Below the pieces are notes generated by a model. The model searched no databases, was not told the DNA's origin, and saw nothing but the letters and a program-made list of their open reading frames with translations. Shown here piece after piece: positions 45,238 to 54,933 of a DNA stretch of 64,000 nt. How positions within the stretch are numbered: position 1 is the first letter of the stretch; each line of letters starts with the position of its first letter. The position numbers and the translations under genes were made by a program. The DNA comes from Sporolactobacillus vineae DSM 21990 = SL153 (lineage in GTDB: Bacteria; Bacillota; Bacilli; Bacillales; Sporolactobacillaceae), in contig NZ_KB899046.1 of NCBI RefSeq assembly GCF_000377985.1, forward strand, positions 208,500 to 272,499. Reading direction: 5' to 3'.

Positions 45238-46341
45238 TCAAGTCAGCCGCTCTAATAATTCCACAAACCGGCATGTCTGACGTTTAAGATCAAAACCACT
45301 TGTCTTTAGTTCCTCTGTCGTATCCTTATGTTCTGCGGTATCCGATAGAACTCTTTCTGCCCAGTACGAGACCGGTTTTTCCAATGAACAAAACTGCACC
45401 CGATCGGTAAGCTTTGTTTCCCTGCTGATCGTGTCGGAAAGCACTAAGGGCAACCCGGCAGCCTGTGCTTCAACAGCGGAAACCGGCAACCCTTCAAAAC
45501 GAGACGGGAGCACAAAGGCATCCATTATCCACATAAGTTCAGGGATATCTTTGCGCTTCCCGAGAAACAGCACAGCTTGATCTAAACCTAAGGCATTGAC
45601 CTTTTTCTCAACGACCGGTCTTAATTCACCCTCGCCGATCATGAGCAGTTTTGTCTGCTCATTCCGCTGGTGGATCGCAGAAAACAGGTCAATCAGGAAG
45701 TCATGGTTCTTCTGATCCACAAATCGCCCGACATGACCGATCACCGTGTCGCTGTCTATGTTCAATTGCTTACGAACCGCTTGCCGCACGTCCTCCCTGA
45801 ACCGGAATTTCTCGCAATCAATCGCATTATTGATGATGTGCACCTTGTTTTGACGAACAGAACGTTTACCGAAAATCCACGCACCGGCAGCCCTGGAACA
45901 GGCAAAACAATATTTAGAAATCCGCCGCACATAGATCCGATGGATTAGATGCAGCAGCTGAACAGCTGCATGTCGCCTGTCGTCCCGTGTATTATGACCA
46001 TGCGTGATGATCGTATAGTGGTATTTCCTCGCTAATAAAAACGGCACAATATTATAAAAGCCGCACGACTGAAAGTAGAGGATCGTGTGACTGAGGCGCA
46101 ATGCTTTGAGGCACTGATTTAATTCCTTCATTGACTGGAGCGGATGCTTTGCTTGAGCAGAAATTTTATACACCTTTCCACCCAGTTCGTTCACTTCGCG
46201 TTCGGCATAGAAGAATTTCCCGCCATGCGGAATAATATCAAAAACATACTTCGACTTATCGATCGTACGGAATAAGTTCATCACGTATTCTTCCATCCCG
46301 CCCACCGACGTTCCCAGGCCGTAAACCAAGACGCGTTCCAT
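45238..46341 (-). CDS. GT4 glycosyltransferase (EpsF-like)
   Basis: 367 residues, GT-B fold: VLVYGLGTSVGGMEEYVMNLF, HGHNTRDDRRH, donor-domain VIGHVGRFVDQKNHDFLIDLF and FVLPSRFEGLPVSAVEAQAAGLP with the EX7E catalytic pair. The N-terminal GGMEEYVMNL and YVFDIIPHGG segments resemble B. subtilis EpsF. It probably adds one sugar of the repeat unit on the cytosolic face of the membrane. Confidence 0.85.
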   Translation of the reverse strand: MERVLVYGLGTSVGGMEEYVMNLFRTIDKSKYVFDIIPHGGKFFYAEREVNELGGKVYKISAQAKHPLQSMKELNQCLKALRLSHTILYFQSCGFYNIVPFLLARKYHYTIITHGHNTRDDRRHAAVQLLHLIHRIYVRRISKYCFACSRAAGAWIFGKRSVRQNKVHIINNAIDCEKFRFREDVRQAVRKQLNIDSDTVIGHVGRFVDQKNHDFLIDLFSAIHQRNEQTKLLMIGEGELRPVVEKKVNALGLDQAVLFLGKRKDIPELMWIMDAFVLPSRFEGLPVSAVEAQAAGLPLVLSDTISRETKLTDRVQFCSLEKPVSYWAERVLSDTAEHKDTTEELKTSGFDLKRQTCRFVELLERLT

Positions 46342-46413
46342 CCATCAACCGCCTCCGTCTGCTTCTTTCCTGTACAAGTACCGGGCAATTCCTGATCGAT
46401 TTACAAATAAGAA

Positions 46414-47400
46414 TTAGTGAATGCCCCGGTGTTTCCACCGGTAAAAGAGTCTGAATATCGGCGCATAAATGCGTGAACACCATCCGACGAGAAGCAATTG
46501 CAAACGCCTTGAAAAAGGTATTTCCATGACCGATGCAAGTTCCGAATAATACTTACGGATAATCTTACTGGTCTCTTTCTTAAAAGCCCTCCATTTTGGG
46601 TCGCGTGCACCCGTGCGGAGCAGCAAGTCGTAGACGCCAAGACGGGAGATCACATAACCGAAGACAGCATAAATTTCAATCAACGGATATTTTTCCCTGA
46701 CAAGGGCCAACATTTTCTCAGTGGACTGGACAGACCAGAGGTCGATTTCCTTACCATGGGTCAGACTCCCCGCACGCTGCCGATAATAGTATTTCGGTGT
46801 GGAGTCATAAACAATTGTGCGCGCACGATCCAATACCGTATAAGTGAGCAGATAGTCTTCACAGATGCGCCCTTCAGGAAAGCGCAGATGGTCAAACAAA
46901 TGCCTCGCATAGAGTTTGTCCCATACACCCACCCCGAAATAGCCGATGCTGTTAATTCGTTTAAAAGCTTCCTCGCTGTTCATGACCAAATAAACATTTT
47001 CTTTTTTTTCAGGACGCCGGATACTCTTCCCAAAGACCTGGAATTCGCTGCAGATGGCCAGATCTGCATGTTCTTTCTTAAGATTGTTTATGAGCCATTC
47101 ATAAGTATCGCAATGAATCCAATCATCACAATCCACGAAAGCCAGATAATCGCCCTTTGCAAGATCCAGGCCAGTATTCCGGGCGGATGAAGCTCCGGCG
47201 TTTACTTTATGGATCACACGAATGCGCGGATCGCGTTCTGCCCAGGAGTCACAGATCTCCGGGCAGCGATCCGGAGATCCGTCATCCACCAGAAGAATTT
47301 CCAGGTTCCGGTACGTTTGCATGACAAGACTTTCAATACATTGATCAAGATATTGTTCCGTCTTATACACCGGAACAATCACGCTAATGAGCGGCTCCAT
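46414..47400 (-). CDS. GT2 glycosyltransferase
   Basis: 328 residues: ISVIVPVYKTEQYLDQCIESL, EILLVDDGSPDRCPEICD, GASSARNTGLDLAKGDYLAFV and DCDDWI (DxD). The C-terminal half (VWDKLYARHLFDHLRFPEGR then ICEDYLL) fits the EpsJ/CpsI-like capsular GT2 group with an acceptor-binding helix bundle. ATG 47400 follows GGAGGAG by 6 bases; the longer form to 47418 overlaps the site. Confidence 0.87.
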   Translation of the reverse strand: MEPLISVIVPVYKTEQYLDQCIESLVMQTYRNLEILLVDDGSPDRCPEICDSWAERDPRIRVIHKVNAGASSARNTGLDLAKGDYLAFVDCDDWIHCDTYEWLINNLKKEHADLAICSEFQVFGKSIRRPEKKENVYLVMNSEEAFKRINSIGYFGVGVWDKLYARHLFDHLRFPEGRICEDYLLTYTVLDRARTIVYDSTPKYYYRQRAGSLTHGKEIDLWSVQSTEKMLALVREKYPLIEIYAVFGYVISRLGVYDLLLRTGARDPKWRAFKKETSKIIRKYYSELASVMEIPFSRRLQLLLVGWCSRIYAPIFRLFYRWKHRGIH

Positions 47401-47454
47401 TGCAAACTCCTCCTCCACTAGTTCAGCATGAGATTCTTTCGGCCTCCCCGCCTC

Positions 47455-48672
47455 TCAGTCAGAGATCGCATTGATAAAGTTCAAATAATAACGGTCAAGA
47501 TCCATCCTTTGTGAGATTAACGGACTGTTCTTCGCCATCATGAGTCGCAAGTCGTGATTCATGACCAATTCTCTCAACGCTCCGGCAATGTTATTAATGA
47601 TATGCTCATCCCGGGGCAAGAGAACTGCGCCATCCCCTTGTACATATTCAGGAATCCCGCCGGATAAAGTTGTGATCAGCGGCAGCCCGGACGCCATGGC
47701 TTCGATCATGGTCAGTCCGGCCGGTTCCTCCCAAATTGAAGGCAGCACGGCAATGTCGGCTATTGAATAAATGAAAGGCATCTCTTTATAAGGAATAAAT
47801 CCTGTGACGATTACCCTATTTTTCATATTTTCACACATTTGTCTGATCTCTTCTTCAAACGGGCTCCAGAGATCACTGTCAAAAAAATGGCTGCCCACAA
47901 TCAGCAACTTTACGTTCGGTGCATCGATTTTCCGATACGCCTGCAACAGCTCTTTTATCCCTTTTTCCGGAGTCAGCCTGCCTACAAAAATGAGGACAAT
48001 GTCTGTTGCTTCAAGGCCGAATTTATGACGCCGCTGTTCACGGTCTTTTTTACTGATGGCACGGTTAAATCGCTCTGTATCAATTCCGTTATAGACCACG
48101 CGACGATTTTGCTTCGGTATTGTTTGCATGAAATCCGGAAGTGTGTGATTGATATAGTTACTGACTGCCAGCGTTTTACATCCGCTGATGATGTGCGCGC
48201 AACCGTAACTTCCGGTTACAACATTATGAATGTGATAGTAATAGTTTCCCTCATATTTTTTATCGTTTTTTCCCTTTTTTAATGTCTGGAATAACGTCGC
48301 ACTATTCTCCAGGACCACCCGATCAAACGTCCCTCTGGCCAGGATCCGGGCTGTTCGATGTAACATATAAAAGCGTCTGAAAATATTCCGGTAAGAGGCA
48401 GCCCGGCTCTTTTTCAGTAATTTATTCGCAATAAAATAAGCACCTTTATCAAGAGCTTCCAGAAACAAACCGGGACGAAGAAAGATAAAACGGGTGTGGG
48501 GGTAATTATGCGCCTGTTTCTCCGCTTCATGGTCAAAGACGCTGATAATAACCAGTTCAAGCCGGCGATATTTTTCATTTTCTTTCGCCAGATTCTCTAC
48601 CAGGGTTTCGACTGCTCCGCCTCTTACTGCCGGTACGGGCAATGTACCGGCTGTCACGATGGCTACCTTCAT
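47455..48672 (-). CDS. GT4 glycosyltransferase, CotSA/YtcC-like
   Basis: 405 residues. It opens MKVAIVTAGTLPVPAVRGGA, a start like that of the spore-coat associated GT4 proteins CotSA and YtcC. The donor domain has LIFVGRLTPEKGIKELLQAY and LPSIWEEPAGLTMIEAMASG with EX7E. It is a clear paralogue of the next gene upstream in the operon (48689): same opening, same spacing. The ATG follows GGGGGATCC. Confidence 0.85.
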   Translation of the reverse strand: MKVAIVTAGTLPVPAVRGGAVETLVENLAKENEKYRRLELVIISVFDHEAEKQAHNYPHTRFIFLRPGLFLEALDKGAYFIANKLLKKSRAASYRNIFRRFYMLHRTARILARGTFDRVVLENSATLFQTLKKGKNDKKYEGNYYYHIHNVVTGSYGCAHIISGCKTLAVSNYINHTLPDFMQTIPKQNRRVVYNGIDTERFNRAISKKDREQRRHKFGLEATDIVLIFVGRLTPEKGIKELLQAYRKIDAPNVKLLIVGSHFFDSDLWSPFEEEIRQMCENMKNRVIVTGFIPYKEMPFIYSIADIAVLPSIWEEPAGLTMIEAMASGLPLITTLSGGIPEYVQGDGAVLLPRDEHIINNIAGALRELVMNHDLRLMMAKNSPLISQRMDLDRYYLNFINAISD

Positions 48673-48688
48673 TCAGGATCCCCCAATG

Positions 48689-49909
48689 TTAATCTAAGAT
48701 TTTCGCAATGAAATCTAAGTAATACCGGTCTGTATTCATCCGTTCAGCAGTTTTACGGCCGGCTTCCGCCATTTGCCGGCGCAGCACATCATTAAGCAGA
48801 ACTCGGTTTAATGCATCCGCAAGCCGGTCTACAAACTGATCATCCCGGTTTAGAAGAATAGCAGCGTCTGTGCCGGCATATTCCGGTATGCCTCCGGAAA
48901 CAGTGGAAATCAGGGGCAGTCCTGACGCCATCGATTCAATCACTGTCAATGGGGCCGGGTCATCCCATAGAGACGGAATAACGGCAACTTCCGCCATTTG
49001 GTACAACGCCGGCATGTCACGATAATCAATAAATCCTGTAAAAACAATGTTGTCTTTCATCGGTGCAGCAATCTTTTGCAGCTCCTTTTCATAATCACTG
49101 ATCATCCCGCTGGCGTAAAAATAACCGCCTGCAATGACCAGTTTTATTCCCGGATAACGAACTTTCTTAAAAGCAAGCAGGAGCTCTTTAATCCCTTTTT
49201 CTTTGTTCAGCCTTCCGGTAAAGAGAATAACGCGATCGTCAGGCCCAATATCATAATTTCTGCGCAGGGCAACCGCATCCTTTTTGCTCTTCGCGTTGCC
49301 AAACTTCAGGGTATCCACACAGTTCCGGAGGATATCAAATTTATCTGCAGGGATACTGCCGAGAAAGCCTGATAATGTCTGATTGATATATCGGCTTACG
49401 CCGAGCACTTTCCGGCAGCCAAGCATAATCTGTCTGAAACCATAATCGTCAGCCACCTTGTTATGGAGGTGATAATAATATTTTCCGGCATATTTCTGAG
49501 CATTCCGGTGCTTTTTTAACGTCATAAACAGGGTGGCATGATTTTCAAGGATCACTTTATCGTAATTGTTTTTCTGCAAGTATTTGCTGACCTTCGCAAT
49601 GTAATGAAGCCGCTGAATGATATACCGGTAGGACATCTTTCTTTCTTTTTTAAAAATCCTGTTTGCCATGAAGTAAAGGACGCGGTCGCAGATTCTGACG
49701 AGTGCCGGCGGTTTTATAAAAATAAAATTTGTTCTTTGGATCGTATCGGCCATATTGATCGCTCGTTCATGATAAGTACTGAATACGGTCAAGTTGATCG
49801 CACCATATTCTTCATTTTTGAGAATAAGATGATCAATCAATGTTTCTACCCCGCCTCCCATGGCTGCAGGAACCGGCTGATATCCGGATGTTACCATTGC
49901 GACTTCCAT
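48689..49909 (-). CDS. GT4 glycosyltransferase, paralogue of the preceding gene
   Basis: 406 residues: MEVAMVTSGYQPVPAAMGGG, then VILFTGRLNKEKGIKELLLAF and IPSLWDDPAPLTVIESMASG. Paralogous along its length to the gene at 47455, so the pair arose by duplication and may make two similar linkages. The fifth codon (ATG 49909) is 8 bases after AAAGGTGG; the first ATG touches the site. It begins 4 bases beyond the polymerase stop. Confidence 0.85.
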   Translation of the reverse strand: MEVAMVTSGYQPVPAAMGGGVETLIDHLILKNEEYGAINLTVFSTYHERAINMADTIQRTNFIFIKPPALVRICDRVLYFMANRIFKKERKMSYRYIIQRLHYIAKVSKYLQKNNYDKVILENHATLFMTLKKHRNAQKYAGKYYYHLHNKVADDYGFRQIMLGCRKVLGVSRYINQTLSGFLGSIPADKFDILRNCVDTLKFGNAKSKKDAVALRRNYDIGPDDRVILFTGRLNKEKGIKELLLAFKKVRYPGIKLVIAGGYFYASGMISDYEKELQKIAAPMKDNIVFTGFIDYRDMPALYQMAEVAVIPSLWDDPAPLTVIESMASGLPLISTVSGGIPEYAGTDAAILLNRDDQFVDRLADALNRVLLNDVLRRQMAEAGRKTAERMNTDRYYLDFIAKILD

Positions 49910-49913
49910 CCGT

Positions 49914-51158
49914 TCATCCACCTTTCAGTGAGGTAATATCTGTCTGATCGCGTGCTCTTGTTGCTTCGGGCCGCTTTTGGACCCCCTGATGCGTCAGCAG
50001 TCCCGCCAGAAAGAAAAAATTCATCAATGTCGGCGGAAAATTGAATGAACCGTCGACTATAAAAGCAACGAAAACGCAGATAAAACCAATCGATGCCAAT
50101 TTATTACGTTCATAGATTCCGTAAATCGCGGCAGCCAGCGCAGAAAGAAAGCCTAATAATCCGAAAAGTCCATAATTGAAAAGTGTCGATACGATTCCTT
50201 CCAGTGAATCTATTTGATCCCATGGCAATCCAACGCAGAGAAATCTCAGAAAATCGAACCCGTTCAACGCATTCACCTGGGCAAATGCACTGACAAATTG
50301 GGACGTACGGCCGGCAGCCGTCGGATCCGACAGCGTCTGATCAATATACCGCAGATAAAGCTGCTGGAGAAACTGATTATCTGTCCGCAGCACATATACG
50401 ACCCCGATAGCAGTGAAGAACATTAGACTTGAAAAAAACAGCATTTGATGTCGGTAGCCTAATCTGTTTTTTACGAACACAAGAAGAAAAATCAGGGAGA
50501 AAACAAAGGGTATCATAATCGATCTGGACCCTGAGAGGATAAGCCCGACACAGCCGATAAAAATAGAAACAACTTTTAATACCTTTTGTTTTATAGATAA
50601 AGGAAGCCATGAGAGTAGAATGGGGATACTCATTGCGTAGAACAGGCCGGCCCCATTGCCGTTCTGGTACGTTGAAGGCATTTTTTGCGCCTCGCCTGAA
50701 GCGGCCATGCCGTAACCAATCGGCTTATCAGCCAGGTTCTGGCCAAGGGTGTAGGTCACACCCGGAACGGCAGTATGGACAATGCCGGCAATTCTCTGAA
50801 TGAGTGCATAGCCTCCGACAATGACTAAGGAAACAGCGAGAAGCTTCAGGGCTACTTGCGGGTTAATCGATCTTCCGATTCCCAGGGCAAGCGGAGAAGC
50901 AATCACCACCATGACTGTGGCTAACTGAAATACCGGAAAATTTCCCAGATTAAAGAGCAGTGAGACCAGAACGGCTGAAACAAAGAGCAGATAAGAGAAA
51001 GCCAGCCCCTTTATTTGCATGAATCCGGGAATCACCTGATCGTGACATTTTAACAGGGCAAACAAGAATAAAAACATCGCGATCGTTAGCGGAACACCAA
51101 TTTGCGCCCCCGCTTTGGGAAATGCAAAAGTCATGAATTCAAAAAAATAAACAGACAT
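49914..51158 (-). CDS. wzy: Wzy-type polysaccharide polymerase (O-antigen ligase fold)
   Basis: 414 residues with 10-12 hydrophobic helices and a large outer loop (about 150-200: YALIQRIAGIVHTAVPGVTYT) of the Wzy_C/WaaL type. Blocks of short helices such as IPILLSWLPLSIKQKVLKVVS and GCVGLILSGSRSIMIPFVFS, with the R in LSGSRS, are typical. It links repeat units on the outer face. ATG 51158 follows GGAGGA; a longer frame to 51209 is less likely. Between the GT4 genes of the operon. Confidence 0.8.
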   Translation of the reverse strand: MSVYFFEFMTFAFPKAGAQIGVPLTIAMFLFLFALLKCHDQVIPGFMQIKGLAFSYLLFVSAVLVSLLFNLGNFPVFQLATVMVVIASPLALGIGRSINPQVALKLLAVSLVIVGGYALIQRIAGIVHTAVPGVTYTLGQNLADKPIGYGMAASGEAQKMPSTYQNGNGAGLFYAMSIPILLSWLPLSIKQKVLKVVSIFIGCVGLILSGSRSIMIPFVFSLIFLLVFVKNRLGYRHQMLFFSSLMFFTAIGVVYVLRTDNQFLQQLYLRYIDQTLSDPTAAGRTSQFVSAFAQVNALNGFDFLRFLCVGLPWDQIDSLEGIVSTLFNYGLFGLLGFLSALAAAIYGIYERNKLASIGFICVFVAFIVDGSFNFPPTLMNFFFLAGLLTHQGVQKRPEATRARDQTDITSLKGG

Positions 51159-51220
51159 AGCTTTCCTCCGCATTTTCTTCCCATCAAAAACGACATCACC
51201 TGACCTCATCGTGTTTCTGT

Positions 51221-52327
51221 TTACCGGACTGCCGGCTGATTATTGCTTTCATGCAATTGTCGATAAACCTCGATGAGTCTTTGATTTAACTTTTCTCCGG
51301 TATACTTTTCTTGAAAGATGGCAAATCCTCGTTTGCCCATGACCTCAAGTTCCTGTTTCCTGACCGTTGTCAGAATCTGCGTTAATCGCTCTAAATGGTT
51401 AAGGTCAAACAAATAACCATTGACCCCGTCTTTTACTAAATCGGGAAGGTCTCCCCGGTTACTGGCGATCACCGCCTTTTTATTCTTCATCGCTTCAATC
51501 GCAACCAATCCGAAGCCCTCCCATCTTGAGGGAATGATCACCGCATCGAATTTTTCATAGTAGCTGTCTATCTGATCATGATCAATCCAGCCGAGGGAAG
51601 TGATCTGTTCCGGTATTTTCATTGAAATCGGATCAAGAACACTTCCTCCGATCAGATACAAGCGGACATGCGCCGGCGGATCACTTTTAAAGAATTCCAG
51701 CAGGATGTCGATTCCCTTTTGCCTGTCAAACCGGCCAACAAACAGTAAATTCAGTTTTACCGGATCAAGTCTCAATTTGATGTCTTTATTTATATGCGGC
51801 TGCGCTTCAATACCGTTTGGAATCACTAATGACTTTTCTTCAGGAATTCTATATTTCTGTGATCCGATAAATTCATGCTCGGAAATATTGATGATTCGAT
51901 CCGTTTTTCTTGCCATTACCCGCTCCAAAATTCCGTACATCTTCTTTTTCATCCGGGAAACTTCCATTAAAAAGGACCAGCCGTGAGCACAATAAACAAC
52001 CTTGGGGCGCTTCCTTTTGAAAAAGAAACACAGCCGTACAAATAAACCGGCAAAAGAGCTATGGACGTGTATGATGTCCGGACGAATCTTTTTGATCGCC
52101 CGATGAATCTGAATGATGGCCGGGATAAATTTCACTAATTTTCTTTCATAATGATAGTAGTTAATCGAAACGCCCGGGATGGACAGTTTGTCAGAGTTAT
52201 CGTCGCTCATTAATACATGAACACTGCTTATCTGCCCCGCTGTCGCCTGGTAATTAAGAATCTCGTTAAGGTATGTTGTGATCCCGCCTCGGACATATTC
52301 GCAGACATGTAGAATTTTCATGGCCAA
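51221..52327 (-). CDS. GT4 glycosyltransferase
   Basis: About 368 residues: MKILHVCEYVRGGITTYLNEI, VHSSFAGLFVRL, donor domain NLLFVGRFDRQKGIDILLEFF and IIPSRWEGFGLVAIEAMKNKKAVI (EX7E). Close to capsular GT4 enzymes that follow the priming transferase. Start: TTG 52327 lies 7 bases after GAGGGTG; ATG 52321 is possible but 13 bases away. Second transferase of the operon. Confidence 0.85.
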   Translation of the reverse strand: MAMKILHVCEYVRGGITTYLNEILNYQATAGQISSVHVLMSDDNSDKLSIPGVSINYYHYERKLVKFIPAIIQIHRAIKKIRPDIIHVHSSFAGLFVRLCFFFKRKRPKVVYCAHGWSFLMEVSRMKKKMYGILERVMARKTDRIINISEHEFIGSQKYRIPEEKSLVIPNGIEAQPHINKDIKLRLDPVKLNLLFVGRFDRQKGIDILLEFFKSDPPAHVRLYLIGGSVLDPISMKIPEQITSLGWIDHDQIDSYYEKFDAVIIPSRWEGFGLVAIEAMKNKKAVIASNRGDLPDLVKDGVNGYLFDLNHLERLTQILTTVRKQELEVMGKRGFAIFQEKYTGEKLNQRLIEVYRQLHESNNQPAVR

Positions 52328-52423
52328 TCGCACTCACCCTCATGAAGCCCTATTTGTATTTACCGCTGACCACCAGGGTTTTTAAGATCGGAGCAACACG
52401 ATCTGACAAACAAGATCAGTCCA

Positions 52424-53113
52424 TTAGTAAGCATTTCTGGCGTGGAATATGATAAGAATCGTTTTTAGAATGATCTTTAGATCAAGGAGGATTCCTCGCC
52501 TGTTGATATACTCGATATCTAATTTGACCATCGACGCAAATCCGACGCTGCTTCTCCCTTCGACCTGCCAAAGACCCGTACAACCGGGCCTGACGAGTAA
52601 TCTTTGCCGGTCATAGTCAGTGTAGTCCGCCACTTCTCTCGGAAGCGGCGGACGCGGACCGACTAAACTCATCTCCCCCTTCAGGACATTCACAAGCTGG
52701 GGAAACTCATCCAAACTCGTTTTCCTTAGAAAACGTCCGAATCTGGTGACTCGGGGGTCATTTTTCATCTTGAACATCGGGCCGCTGGTCTCATTCTTTT
52801 CGATAAGCGCGCCCAGAAGATCTTCCGCTTGATGGACCATAGAACGGAATTTATAGATCGTGAATATTCTCCCATTCTCTCCGAGACGAATTTGCTTAAA
52901 AAACACTGAGCCGGCAGGATCATCCAATTTGATCAGAATCGAAATCAATAGAAAAAGCGGGGATAAAATGAGCAAGCCTAACAGTGCACCACATATGTCC
53001 ATCACTCTTTTAGTGAATAAATAAACTTCATCCTGTGTTCGTTGCCGCACATTTTCTCGAACCCTCACTGTGGAAGAGAACATTTTATCTGCTGGCGGCT
53101 TTACTAAAGCCAT
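52424..53113 (-). CDS. Priming sugar-phosphate transferase (polyprenyl glycosylphosphotransferase)
   Basis: 229 residues of the WbaP/EpsL/WcaJ C-terminal family; it transfers a sugar 1-phosphate to undecaprenyl phosphate, the first step of repeat-unit assembly. One membrane helix ([20 protein letters not shown]) is followed by [54 protein letters not shown] and [14 protein letters not shown]. It has only this re-entrant part, without the extra N-terminal helices of long WbaP. ATG 53113 follows AGGAGG by 8 bases. Confidence 0.92.
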   Translation of the reverse strand: MALVKPPADKMFSSTVRVRENVRQRTQDEVYLFTKRVMDICGALLGLLILSPLFLLISILIKLDDPAGSVFFKQIRLGENGRIFTIYKFRSMVHQAEDLLGALIEKNETSGPMFKMKNDPRVTRFGRFLRKTSLDEFPQLVNVLKGEMSLVGPRPPLPREVADYTDYDRQRLLVRPGCTGLWQVEGRSSVGFASMVKLDIEYINRRGILLDLKIILKTILIIFHARNAY

Positions 53114-53191
53114 AGAGCCGGCCTCCTGTAGACAAAAGATTAGTCTTTGTGATTGGTAGAAAACACGTCCTGACAGCAAGCAATCATCGCA

Positions 53192-53884
53192 TCAATAATC
53201 CTTATAGGCGTAATACGGGCTTTTTCTGCTCACTCTCTTGTCATTCAACACAACACCAAGAAGTTTTCCATTAACTGACGAAAGCAGATCGATGGCTTTT
53301 CTGGCTTTATCGGTTTCAGTCAATTCACTCCGTATGACAAAGAGAATTCCGTCACACAAATTAGCCAGCAGCAGGGTATCTGATACAGCTAAAACCGGCG
53401 GTGAATCGATAATCACCCGATCAAAATGTTCCTTTGCCTGCTCAATCACAGTCACCATTTCCGCGGCACTCAGCAAATCGGCAGGATTAGGAGGTACAGG
53501 TCCACTGGTCAAAAGAAACAACTGATTCAGACTTGTCGCCCGGACAACATCTGTGAAGCTTGCCTGCCCTGTCAGGACATTCGTCAACCCTTCCCGATTA
53601 TCCATACTAAAAAAACTATGCTGCGACGGTTTGCGTGTGTCGGCATCGATCAGCAGCACCCGCTTGCCCTGCTGCGCCATGACCGCAGCAAGGTTCGACG
53701 CGGTTGTTGACTTTCCCTCCCCTGCTTCCGCAGAAGTCACAACAATCAATTTCAGACCCCCGCCCGCCTTAGCAAAGGAAATATTCGTACGCAATGTCCG
53801 GTACTGTTCGGAAAGTGAATCGTTCTCCTGTAAAGAAGTTACAAGATACCGTCTCTCCGTTCTTCCCTTTCTAAGTCGTTTCAA
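53192..53884 (-). CDS. CpsD/EpsB-type tyrosine kinase
   Basis: 230 residues, bacterial tyrosine kinase of the CpsD/YwqD type. Walker A TSAEAGEGKSTTASNLA, Walker A' RVLLIDADTRKPS and Walker B FDRVIIDSPPVLAVSD are present, and the C-terminus is a tyrosine cluster (YYAYKDY) for autophosphorylation. The start is TTG 53884, 4 bases inside the end of the chain-length gene, so the two are translationally coupled and form the usual split PCP-kinase pair. No CpsB/YwqE-type phosphatase gene is in the cluster. Confidence 0.92.
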   Translation of the reverse strand: MKRLRKGRTERRYLVTSLQENDSLSEQYRTLRTNISFAKAGGGLKLIVVTSAEAGEGKSTTASNLAAVMAQQGKRVLLIDADTRKPSQHSFFSMDNREGLTNVLTGQASFTDVVRATSLNQLFLLTSGPVPPNPADLLSAAEMVTVIEQAKEHFDRVIIDSPPVLAVSDTLLLANLCDGILFVIRSELTETDKARKAIDLLSSVNGKLLGVVLNDKRVSRKSPYYAYKDY

Positions 53885-54639
53885 AAGAACCGCCTCCCTC
53901 TTTTTGACCTTCCCACCCTTGTGGTCATATCAGACTTCCCGTCGGTCTTTTTCCTCTTTCTGTCACGATTCTCTAGATGCGCGACGACACCGATAACTGG
54001 CACACCTAATTTCTGTTCGATGTCTTCTTCTGTCTTGATCGTGGTGTCCAGATACTCAAGTAAGAAGACCAGACCAAATGAGAGCAGCAGCCCGAGAAAT
54101 ACTGCAAGTGTCATATTTTTACTCAGACTGGGCGATACCTGCCCGCCACTCTCAGAAACAGTGGCGGGAGAAAGAAGGCTGACATTATCCACTTTCATCA
54201 TGGTCCGCACTTGCGCTTTGAACACATTTGCGACTCTGTTCACAATCTGTACCGACAAATCTGCCTGCCCGGTCTCCGCTGTAATCGAGAAAATCTGCGA
54301 ATCCTGATTCGACGTGACCGTCAGCATGCCTTGCAAATCCTTTGCCGATAAATTCAGGTGCAAATTTCGAATCACCTTATTCAGGATGGATGGGTCCTCG
54401 ATGAGTTCACTGTAGGTGTTGACCAGTTGTACATTTGTCTGAACCGCGTTTGAATTGTAAAGCGTCTTGCCATTACCTTGATTCACAAGAATACGGGCAG
54501 TTGCATCATACATTGGTGCCATGAAAAAGTGTGTGGTAATTGCAGCGATGACACCGGCGACCAGAATGATCGCAGTAATCAGCCATAACCGCTTCCTGAC
54601 AATCAGATAAATTTCTTTCAGACCCACGTTCTTCTTCAT
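53881..54639 (-). CDS. Wzz/CpsC-type chain-length regulator and kinase activator
   Basis: 252 residues. Two membrane helices (residues about 18-40, LWLITAIILVAGVIAAITTH; and about 178-198, MTLAVFLGLLLSFGLVFLLEY) flank an outer loop. The short cytosolic tail (EDIEQKLGVPVIGVVAHLE) activates the kinase in related systems. Unusual is the very basic last part (RKRKKTDGKS to KRGRRFF). ATG follows GGAGGGG. First gene of the operon. Confidence 0.9.
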   Translation of the reverse strand: MKKNVGLKEIYLIVRKRLWLITAIILVAGVIAAITTHFFMAPMYDATARILVNQGNGKTLYNSNAVQTNVQLVNTYSELIEDPSILNKVIRNLHLNLSAKDLQGMLTVTSNQDSQIFSITAETGQADLSVQIVNRVANVFKAQVRTMMKVDNVSLLSPATVSESGGQVSPSLSKNMTLAVFLGLLLSFGLVFLLEYLDTTIKTEEDIEQKLGVPVIGVVAHLENRDRKRKKTDGKSDMTTRVGRSKRGRRFF

Positions 54640-54727
54640 GGAATCCCCTCCAACTTTATTTCATTTCCAAAAATGAGGGAGTAATAATGTATTGTCATTT
54701 GGTTTATTTTAGACTTCGCGGTGTTCT

Positions 54728-54827
54728 GGCAGCGTCCAATATGCTTTTCACAAGTAATCTGAAGAATTATATTCTGGGAAACATGTTTCGAACCACATTT
54801 TTCAAAAATTGAGCTATTGACGCTGCC
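54728..54827. repeat. Inverted repeat bracketing the exopolysaccharide promoter
   Basis: GGCAGCGTCCAAT (54728-54740) and its inverse ATTGACGCTGCC (54816-54827) match except for one missing base. They are 75 bases apart, with the TATAAT of the operon between them. A second, perfect palindrome GAAACATGTTTC (54778-54789) lies between the -10 and the expected -35. Arms on both sides of a promoter could serve a dimeric repressor with DNA looping or, if a site-specific recombinase exists, promoter inversion. Confidence 0.55.
54766..54771 (-). promoter_or_regulatory. -10 element of the exopolysaccharide operon promoter
   Basis: TATAAT on the minus strand, giving a start point near 54759 and a leader of about 120 bases. 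The -35 region (54789-54794, GGTTCG) is poor, so an activator may be needed. The remainder of 54640-55020 holds only this, the inverted repeat and a hairpin. Confidence 0.45.
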
Positions 54828-54933
54828 CAATAAAAGTTGCTGCAGGGTTCATCACATCACGCATCCAGTGATTTAAAATTTGTAGCGGGGAAGTGCTGTG
54901 GCACAATCAATCATCCACGCGCAGAGAATGACG

